Positions 53,547 through 61,058 of a stretch of DNA of 64,000 nt are shown piece after piece. The notes below the pieces were generated by a model. The model did no database searches. It worked only from the letters and a program-made list of their open reading frames with translations, and had not been told where the DNA came from. Location: contig JNJD01000011.1 in the NCBI GenBank assembly GCA_000702685.1, forward strand, positions 1 through 64,000, written 5' to 3'. Position numbers and translations under genes: made by a program. The first letter of the stretch is position 1, and the number at the start of each line of letters is the position of its first letter. This DNA comes from Lachnospiraceae bacterium AC2028. GTDB taxonomy: Bacteria; Bacillota; Clostridia; Lachnospirales; Lachnospiraceae.

Positions 53547-56500
53547 ATGGCAGAGATCCAAAGCGAAAAGAAAACAGACAGTGCAAGACTCGGAATAGAC
53601 ATCGGGTCCACCACTGTCAAAGTTGCATTCATAGATGATTCCAACAACATTCTCTTTTCCGACTACAAGAGACATTTTGCGCGCATAAGGGAGACGCTCA
53701 GCGATCTTCTGAATGACGCTTTCAAAAAGCTCGGAAATATAGATATCTATCCCATGATCACAGGGTCGGGCGGTCTTACGCTGGCCAAGCACTTAGGCGT
53801 TCCTTTTACCCAGGAAGTTATCGCAGTCTCCACTTCGCTGCGCACCTTATGTCCCGGTACGGATGTTGCCATCGAGCTCGGCGGCGAGGATGCCAAGATC
53901 ATCTATTTCGAGAACGGCAATGCCGAGCAGAGAATGAACGGCATCTGCGCAGGCGGAACCGGTTCATTCATCGATCAGATGGCTTCCCTCTTACAGACCG
54001 ACGCGGCAGGACTCAATAAATATGCGGAGAGCTACAAGTCTCTCTATACCATTGCGGCAAGATGCGGAGTATTTGCCAAGACCGACATCCAGCCCCTTAT
54101 CAACGAAGGTGCGACCAAGGAAGACCTTGCGGCATCCATATTCCAGGCTGTCGTTAACCAGACCATCTCCGGTCTTGCGTGCGGCAAACCCATCAGGGGA
54201 CATGTTGCGTTCCTCGGCGGTCCTCTTCACTTCCTTCCCGAACTCAAGCAAGCATTCATCCGCACTCTTAAGCTCGATGACGAGCACATAATGAACACGG
54301 ATAATTCACATCTTTTCGCTGCGATCGGTTCCGCACTCTGCACCGAGGGTGAAAACGGTCTCAGCCTCAAAGAGATGACCGATAAGCTCGCCTCTCCGAT
54401 CAAGATGGAATTCGAAGTTGCGAGAATGGATCCTCTTTTCGCAACCGAAGACGAATACAGGGATTTTACAGCCCGTCACGAAAAGACCAAGGTTGAAAAG
54501 AGTGACCTCGCAAATGCCCGGGGAAATCTTTTCATGGGTATAGATGCGGGATCCACCACAACCAAGATTGCGCTCGTCGATGAAGACGGCAAGCTCGTAT
54601 ATTCATTCTATTCGGGTAACGACGGCAGTCCGTTAAAGACAGCCATCAGATCCGTTACCGAGATAAAAGAAAAACTTCCCGAAGGCGCAAGGATCGCACG
54701 CGGATGCTCCACAGGTTACGGTGAAGCACTGCTTAAATCCGCATTCCTTCTCGACGACGGCGAAGTCGAAACGGTTGCGCATTATACCGCGGCAGCATTC
54801 TTCGATCCCAAGGTTGACTGCATCCTCGATATCGGCGGCCAGGATATGAAGTGCATCAAGATCAAGGACGGAACTGTCGATTCGGTCCTTCTTAACGAAG
54901 CATGTTCATCGGGCTGCGGATCGTTCATAGAAACATTTGCAAAATCACTCGACTTCTCTGTAGTTGATTTTGCCAAGGAAGCACTCTTTGCTCCACATCC
55001 CATCGATCTGGGAACAAGATGTACCGTATTCATGAATTCCAAGGTTAAGCAGGCTCAGAAGGAAGGCGCATCCGTTGCCGATATTTCCGCCGGACTTGCT
55101 TATTCCGTAATCAAGAATGCTCTGTTCAAGGTCATTAAAGTTGCTGACGCTTCCGAACTCGGCAAGAATATTGTCGTACAGGGCGGAACCTTCTACAACG
55201 ATGCCGTTCTCAGGGCATTTGAGACTATCGCTGGGTGCAAAGCCGTAAGACCCGATATCGCAGGTATCATGGGTGCATTCGGTGCGGCTCTCATCGCAAG
55301 GGACAGATATGAAGAGGGCTACGAATCAACAATGCTCTCCCTCGATGAGATCATAAATCTCGAGTTCACAACCTCGATGACCAAGTGCAAGGGCTGTACG
55401 AACGCATGCCGTCTTACCATCAACAGGTTCACGGGCGGAAGACAATTCATCTCCGGAAACAGATGCGAAAGAGGCATCGGCGGAGTCAAGAACAAGACCG
55501 GTGTTCCCAACCTCTATGACTATAAACTGAAGAGACTCTTCTCTTACGTTCCCCTTGAGCTCAACGAAGCTCCGAGAGGAACCGTCGGACTTCCCAGAGT
55601 TCTCAACATGTACGAGGACTACCCTTTCTGGTTCACATTCTTCACGAAACTCGGATACAGGGTTGTTCTTTCACCTGCATCAACCAGAGCCATCTACGAA
55701 CTCGGTATCGAATCGATCCCTTCTGAATCGGAATGCTACCCTGCGAAGATATCGCACGGTCATATCGAATGGCTCATCGCTCAGAATGTGAATTTCATTT
55801 TCTATCCTGCTCTTTTCTACGAAAGAAAAGAATTCCAGGATGCGGGCAACCATTACAACTGCCCCATAGTCACTTCATATTCCGAGAACATCAAGAATAA
55901 CGTAGAATCGATCACCACCGGCAAGGTGGTCTTCAGGAATCCTTTCATGAACTTCTCATCCAAGGAGACCATCAAGTACGCTCTGAGAAAAGAATTCCGT
56001 GAGCTTCCTTCGGCCGAGATCAATTCTGCGGTTGACGAAGCGTGGGAAGAACTTGCAAAGGCAAGAAAAGACGTACAGGTTGAAGGAGAGAAAGCACTTA
56101 AATATCTCGAAGAAACCGGCAAGCACGGAATAGTGCTCGCAGGACGTCCTTACCATACGGATCCCGAGATAAATCACGGAATACCCGATCTGATCACATC
56201 ATATGATATCGCCGTTCTTTCCGAAGATTCCATCTCTCATCTCGGAAAAGTGGACAGGCCTCTCATAGTCATGGATCAGTGGATGTATCACTCAAGACTC
56301 TATGCAGCGGCATCCTATGTACGCACGGTCGATAATCTCGATCTGATCCAGCTCTTCTCTTTCGGATGCGGTCTTGATGCCGTAACAACCGACCAGGTCA
56401 ATGACATCCTCTCCGGTTCCGACAAGATCTATACATGTCTCAAGATCGATGAGGTCAACAATCTCGGTGCTGCCAGGATACGTATCAGATCACTTATCTC

Positions 56501-57830
56501 TGCGATCAAAGTCAGGGAAAAGCAGGGCAAGACTCATGTGACCAGACCGACCAGCATAGAGAAGGTCAAGTTCACCGAGGAGATGAGAAAGAATTACACC
56601 ATCATTTGTCCTCAGATGTCACCCATACACTTTGATGTACTCGAACCCGCATTCAGATCCGCGGGATACGATCTTGTCGTTCTCGAAGACAGTGATAAGA
56701 ATGCGATAGATACAGGACTTAAATATGTCAACAACGATGCATGCTATCCTTCGCTGCTTGTTGTCGGACAGCTCATGCAGGCTATCGAATCGGGAAAATA
56801 CGATGTCAATAAGACCGCTCTTATAATCACCCAGACAGGCGGCGGATGCAGAGCGACCAACTATATCGGATTTATCAGAAGAGCTCTCAAGAAAGCGGGA
56901 CTGGAACAGATACCCGTTATCTCGCTCAACCTCGGCGGTATCGAAGTTAATCCCGGATTCAAGATCAATCTCGACATGATCTACAGACTCGCGCTCGGCG
57001 CAACATTCGGTGATATCTTCATGAGATGCGTATACCGCATGCGTCCCTACGAGCTTGAAAAGGGAGCGGTAAACGCGGTTCATGAAAAGTGGGTAAAGAA
57101 GTGCCAGGATTTCCTTTCAACCGCAAAGAAACCCAACTTCCTGAAATTCCGCAAGATGTGCAGACAGATGATCGAAGAATTCGATGCGATCCCGGTTGAC
57201 GAGAATCTGATCAAACCCAGAGTCGGCATAGTAGGTGAGATCCTGGTAAAGTATTCTCCTTCCGGCAACAACCATCTTGTCGACCTTCTCGAAAGTGAAG
57301 GAGCAGAAGCCGTTTCACCCGACCTTATGGATTTTATGCTCTACTGTTTCTACAACCAGGTTTATAAAGCTGACGAACTCGGAATGAGCAAGAAAGCAAA
57401 GAGATATTGCAACCTCGGCATCTGGGCGATAGAAAGCCCTTTACGCGGAGTATGTACCAAGGCATTTAAAAAGAGCAGGCACTTCACTCCCCAGACACCG
57501 ATCAAAGAGATCGCCGATCTTGCCAAGCCCATCGTTTCGATAGGCAACCAGACGGGTGAAGGATGGTTCCTTACCGGTGAGATGATTGAACTCATCCATG
57601 ACGGTGTTCCGAACATCGTATGCTGCCAGCCTTTTGCCTGCCTTCCCAACCACGTAGTAGGAAAAGGTGTCATCAAGGCTATAAGGCACGCTCATCCCGG
57701 TGCAAATATCGTTGCGATAGATTACGATCCCGGTGCTTCCGAAGTCAACCAGCTCAACCGTATCAAGCTGATGCTCGAAGCGGCAAAGAGAAAGATCCGC
57801 GAATCAAACTGCACAGCACCCGAAAGATAA
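53547..57830 (+). CDS. Giant 2-hydroxyacyl-CoA dehydratase activase-related protein
   Basis: A 1427-aa protein with two BcrA/BadF-type ASKHA ATPase domains (about 15-270 and 330-600), each with GIDIGSTTVK- or GIDAGSTTTK-type phosphate loops and the two cysteines that would bridge a [4Fe-4S] cluster (GICAGGTGSF + AARCGVFAKTD; ACSSGCGSF + GTRCTVFMNSK). A Cys-rich CKGCTNACRL segment and a DUF2229 region follow (about 640-880), then a long HgdB-like C-terminus (900-1427). Family members are annotated acyl-CoA dehydratase activase; the dehydratase partner is unclear. It may couple ATP hydrolysis to low-potential electron transfer. Monocistronic. Confidence 0.9.
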   Translation: MAEIQSEKKTDSARLGIDIGSTTVKVAFIDDSNNILFSDYKRHFARIRETLSDLLNDAFKKLGNIDIYPMITGSGGLTLAKHLGVPFTQEVIAVSTSLRTLCPGTDVAIELGGEDAKIIYFENGNAEQRMNGICAGGTGSFIDQMASLLQTDAAGLNKYAESYKSLYTIAARCGVFAKTDIQPLINEGATKEDLAASIFQAVVNQTISGLACGKPIRGHVAFLGGPLHFLPELKQAFIRTLKLDDEHIMNTDNSHLFAAIGSALCTEGENGLSLKEMTDKLASPIKMEFEVARMDPLFATEDEYRDFTARHEKTKVEKSDLANARGNLFMGIDAGSTTTKIALVDEDGKLVYSFYSGNDGSPLKTAIRSVTEIKEKLPEGARIARGCSTGYGEALLKSAFLLDDGEVETVAHYTAAAFFDPKVDCILDIGGQDMKCIKIKDGTVDSVLLNEACSSGCGSFIETFAKSLDFSVVDFAKEALFAPHPIDLGTRCTVFMNSKVKQAQKEGASVADISAGLAYSVIKNALFKVIKVADASELGKNIVVQGGTFYNDAVLRAFETIAGCKAVRPDIAGIMGAFGAALIARDRYEEGYESTMLSLDEIINLEFTTSMTKCKGCTNACRLTINRFTGGRQFISGNRCERGIGGVKNKTGVPNLYDYKLKRLFSYVPLELNEAPRGTVGLPRVLNMYEDYPFWFTFFTKLGYRVVLSPASTRAIYELGIESIPSESECYPAKISHGHIEWLIAQNVNFIFYPALFYERKEFQDAGNHYNCPIVTSYSENIKNNVESITTGKVVFRNPFMNFSSKETIKYALRKEFRELPSAEINSAVDEAWEELAKARKDVQVEGEKALKYLEETGKHGIVLAGRPYHTDPEINHGIPDLITSYDIAVLSEDSISHLGKVDRPLIVMDQWMYHSRLYAAASYVRTVDNLDLIQLFSFGCGLDAVTTDQVNDILSGSDKIYTCLKIDEVNNLGAARIRIRSLISAIKVREKQGKTHVTRPTSIEKVKFTEEMRKNYTIICPQMSPIHFDVLEPAFRSAGYDLVVLEDSDKNAIDTGLKYVNNDACYPSLLVVGQLMQAIESGKYDVNKTALIITQTGGGCRATNYIGFIRRALKKAGLEQIPVISLNLGGIEVNPGFKINLDMIYRLALGATFGDIFMRCVYRMRPYELEKGAVNAVHEKWVKKCQDFLSTAKKPNFLKFRKMCRQMIEEFDAIPVDENLIKPRVGIVGEILVKYSPSGNNHLVDLLESEGAEAVSPDLMDFMLYCFYNQVYKADELGMSKKAKRYCNLGIWAIESPLRGVCTKAFKKSRHFTPQTPIKEIADLAKPIVSIGNQTGEGWFLTGEMIELIHDGVPNIVCCQPFACLPNHVVGKGVIKAIRHAHPGANIVAIDYDPGASEVNQLNRIKLMLEAAKRKIRESNCTAPER

Positions 57831-57834
57831 AACG

Positions 57835-57866
57835 AACCCCGCAGGTAACTGCGGGGTTTTCTTTTT
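57835..57866 (+). terminator. Terminator of the activase gene
   Basis: AACCCCGCAG and CTGCGGGGTT with a GTAA loop, followed by TTCTTTTT; starts five bases after the TAA. Confidence 0.9.
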
Positions 57867-57879
57867 CAGAAGATCACGT

Positions 57880-57910
57880 TGAACAAGGGGACGGTTCATT
57901 CATTTCTTCC
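57880..57910. repeat. REP-like unit (GGGGACGGTTC)
   Basis: A single GTTGAACaaGGGGACGGTTCATT unit of the same family as 30750-30806; it lies between convergent genes. Confidence 0.5.
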
Positions 57911-57915
57911 AATTG

Positions 57916-60291
57916 TCACTCGAGTCTTATATCGGTGATCGCAACCTGGTCTCCGGTTATCGCAAAATATACATCTCCGGCCGACTCGGGTAGTGTAGTG
58001 ATATTTTCAATGACTATTCCGAGATTATCGGAAGAAAGAATAATCTGCTTTCCTCTCTTGGCAAAAGAAACCTCATATTCCACGCCGCGCTTGTTCTTTT
58101 CCTTCCATTTATCCCAGCCGGGGAATGCGTATGTTTTCTTCATATTGAAGCGGTTCTCTGCGGCATTACCTTCATCATTGTATTCACCGTTCAATTTGAT
58201 CATCGCAAACTCGGTATATCCGGGGCCGTTCATAAGTCCGTCTTCGGAAGAGAAAATGCATATATACGGACAATGCCATACAAGATCGGCAGCGGGAAGA
58301 GACATGCTGTGGAACCTGACAGCTTTTTTGTCGAAAAGTCTTACACCGACTGTCGCTGCGGATAAAGGTCTGTCGATCTGTACATTGGGTATATCGGATT
58401 CGATCCTGTCCGCATAATTGATGACATCTTCAATTCTTTCTATGTCATCGGGACCGGTGATCTCTTCGGCTTCGGTCGCTTCAATCCTGCTTATCCTGCA
58501 GTTTTCTCCGGTTATGGATATATAGAAGGCTTTCGAATTGTCCGGCAGCACGATCGTGTATTCAAAAATACCCTTTGCACTATCGGTGATGATCTTTACA
58601 TGATCCTCATACTTTAGTGCGGTCACGGTGTACCTGTCCTTGTCATCCGCTGAGCTTACGGAAGGTTTTTCTGCGGTCTTCTTCATAGCTCTTGCGCCGG
58701 TAAGAATGAAATGGTCGTCGAACCAGAGTTCACCGTATTCAAGATAATGGTAATCCTCTATCGCTTTTGCGTTGTCATGTACAAGTCTGTCAAAAGAATC
58801 AAAAAGGATGAGCGAAGGAGCGGAAAAGCCTTCGACACCCGTTTCTCTTTCACTCTCGAAGGTGATCTTTATCTTATTGTCCCTGATGCGTATTCCGGAA
58901 GTGAACGCATCACGGTATTTACCGCAATTGAGACTTTTCTCAAGTTCATTCTTGACCGTATTGTCCTTGCGGACACCGGTATCCGTCTCAATATCCATGA
59001 TATGAACCATATGACCGGCGAACTCGGGATCGTATACCGTTCCCGCATTCTTGATGAATTCTTCCCTTACTATCTGTGAAGGGATCGGATTATGGTCCCT
59101 TGTCACGCTGGTAAGTTCTACATATGAATCGGCAACGGCAATGATCCTTGCAACCTCCGGGATCTCATCACCGGAAAGGCCTTCGGGAATTCCGCTTCCG
59201 TCGTATTTTTCATGGGCATATTTTGCCGCATCGGCAAGCTTAGGATCTTCGGTCACGGATGAAAGTATCTCGTTACCCGCAGCACTGACACGGTTAAGGA
59301 TGGCAAGTTCTTCCTCCGTCAGTTTACCGCGTTTTTGAAGTACGGATTCCGGAATATTAAGTGTGCCTATATTATGATACAGGGCACAGTAATAGATCTC
59401 GTCGCACTCTTTTTCATCCTTGCCGGAAAGCTCTGCGATCTTTCTGGAATAGTCCGCTACTCTTTCCGATCTTCCCTTTGTAAAAGGATCTCTGGAATCG
59501 ATCGTACCGATCACCGCAAGAGACAGCTGGTCAAAAAATTTCTTCGTAGCCCTGTTGTCCTTGATAAGCCCGGCAAGTTCATCCGTATATGTCTTTTCAA
59601 CCTTGTCGTTGATATCTATATACGTGAATATGTAAAGCAGCACGGATGCAACGGCTATCGCCATGTTCGCGATCGATATTCCGGCCATTATCATCTGGAC
59701 TATTCCCGCGAATATGGGAAGGATTATGTAATGGACAAGCGATTGATAAATGGCTTTGCTGAATTGCTTCTTATACTCTCTTACTACGGTATACTGAACG
59801 ATCGTGCATATAACGGGAACCGCATAGCAGAAAACAAATCCCGGTCCTCTGTGGTAATAATTGTTCTCATCAAAATAGTAATAGAAGCCGTTGAAATGAT
59901 ATACGGCAACAAGAACCATACCGATTATTGTCGCATAATTGACGGTAACGATCCTGATGGGAAGATTCTTCACTCCGCCTTCGTTGACGAGGAGATCCGA
60001 AATATAAATATTGAAAGCAAGAACCACCATCGGTGTAAGGAAAAAGACAAGGAAATTGCTTATCCTTACCATATAATAGGCAAGAGTGTCCGTATTGCCC
60101 GCATAGATATATGCGGAGCGATCGAACATAAGAAGGGACATCGATGTCAGTTCCATCAATATCAATATCCATTTTCTCTTGCGGGTCAGTGCGTTGGAAA
60201 AAAGAAGAAGCACCGCTATGATCCCGCATATGCCGCACAGCCACATCATCAGATTCAGCTGGTGGGCAGCAAGATAATCATACATATGCAA
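57916..60291 (-). CDS. Membrane protein with degenerate HD-GYP domain
   Basis: A 791-aa protein. Residues 1-225 hold about seven membrane helices, resembling a 7TM sensor module. Residues 255-420 are an HD-GYP-type domain, but metal/catalytic positions differ: GHS is GRS (Arg274), HD is HN (His306-Asn307), the HP of the third motif is RV (334-335), HH is AH (359-360) and GYP is GIP (367-369). It is therefore probably not a working c-di-GMP phosphodiesterase. Residues 450-791 are beta-rich with no recognised domain. It lies 5 bases after the response regulator gene and shares its operon with the hybrid kinase. Confidence 0.82.
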   Translation of the reverse strand: MHMYDYLAAHQLNLMMWLCGICGIIAVLLLFSNALTRKRKWILILMELTSMSLLMFDRSAYIYAGNTDTLAYYMVRISNFLVFFLTPMVVLAFNIYISDLLVNEGGVKNLPIRIVTVNYATIIGMVLVAVYHFNGFYYYFDENNYYHRGPGFVFCYAVPVICTIVQYTVVREYKKQFSKAIYQSLVHYIILPIFAGIVQMIMAGISIANMAIAVASVLLYIFTYIDINDKVEKTYTDELAGLIKDNRATKKFFDQLSLAVIGTIDSRDPFTKGRSERVADYSRKIAELSGKDEKECDEIYYCALYHNIGTLNIPESVLQKRGKLTEEELAILNRVSAAGNEILSSVTEDPKLADAAKYAHEKYDGSGIPEGLSGDEIPEVARIIAVADSYVELTSVTRDHNPIPSQIVREEFIKNAGTVYDPEFAGHMVHIMDIETDTGVRKDNTVKNELEKSLNCGKYRDAFTSGIRIRDNKIKITFESERETGVEGFSAPSLILFDSFDRLVHDNAKAIEDYHYLEYGELWFDDHFILTGARAMKKTAEKPSVSSADDKDRYTVTALKYEDHVKIITDSAKGIFEYTIVLPDNSKAFYISITGENCRISRIEATEAEEITGPDDIERIEDVINYADRIESDIPNVQIDRPLSAATVGVRLFDKKAVRFHSMSLPAADLVWHCPYICIFSSEDGLMNGPGYTEFAMIKLNGEYNDEGNAAENRFNMKKTYAFPGWDKWKEKNKRGVEYEVSFAKRGKQIILSSDNLGIVIENITTLPESAGDVYFAITGDQVAITDIRLE

Positions 60292-60296
60292 ACCCC

Positions 60297-61058
60297 TTAT
60301 TTATGGAGCACAAAATATTCATTCAGCTTTTCGAGCAGTTCGGCCTTTTGAATGGTCTTCAGGAAATACCCTTCGGGACGCAGGGATACAACCTTCATGA
60401 CGCTTTCCTTATCTCCCTTTCCCGTAAGGAACATGACCGGTATCGACTTGGTATCTTCTTCCGATCTCAGCATCTCAAGCACCTGAGGCCCGCTGGTGAT
60501 CGGCATCTCATGATCGAGCAGTATCAGGTCTACCTTATTCTTGCCAAGCCACTTGATGGCCTGCAGACCCGAATTGGCCATATAAACCTTATAGGTGCCC
60601 CTTAGCCATTCTCTTACCAGCCCGAGATATGAAGGATCATCGTCAACTATGAGAATGCTCTTTCTGAACTCTCCCGAATCAAGCTTGTTAAGATATTCGG
60701 TGACGGACTGTACGAACATCTCATTATCCACGGGACGGTAGAAAGTCGAGCAGATAAGATCGCCGGGCATATTATCGGTGACATATGCGACATCATTATG
60801 ATCTCCGAGTACCGTCATCCTGATGTCTTTTTCTTCAAGTATGTCCTTGAGATAATGAAGAACATCCTTGGGCGGCTGGTAACCGTCTTCCATGAACAGA
60901 ACAACAAGCGAAGTGTTATCATCAACAGCGGGATTAATGCTGTTTATATCAAACGGAACAAATGAGCATTCAACTTTCGCATCCTTTAATTTCTTGAGAA
61001 GCACCCTTACGATGAAGGATTCTTTTTCGCCTGTGAGGATCAAATTGGATCTGTTCAT
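60297..61058 (-). CDS. Response regulator with pseudo-receiver and receiver domain
   Basis: A 253-aa protein with two CheY-like units. The second (about 133-252) is complete, with [13 protein letters not shown] acidic pocket, phospho-acceptor Asp in LILLDHEMP, and Lys in YFLKT. The first (about 1-120) has the shape of a receiver but the acceptor strand reads LVVLFMEDG with no suitable Asp, so it is a pseudo-receiver. There is no DNA-binding output domain. It overlaps the end of the histidine kinase by four bases, so it is probably its phosphorylation target. Confidence 0.88.
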   Translation of the reverse strand: MNRSNLILTGEKESFIVRVLLKKLKDAKVECSFVPFDINSINPAVDDNTSLVVLFMEDGYQPPKDVLHYLKDILEEKDIRMTVLGDHNDVAYVTDNMPGDLICSTFYRPVDNEMFVQSVTEYLNKLDSGEFRKSILIVDDDPSYLGLVREWLRGTYKVYMANSGLQAIKWLGKNKVDLILLDHEMPITSGPQVLEMLRSEEDTKSIPVMFLTGKGDKESVMKVVSLRPEGYFLKTIQKAELLEKLNEYFVLHK

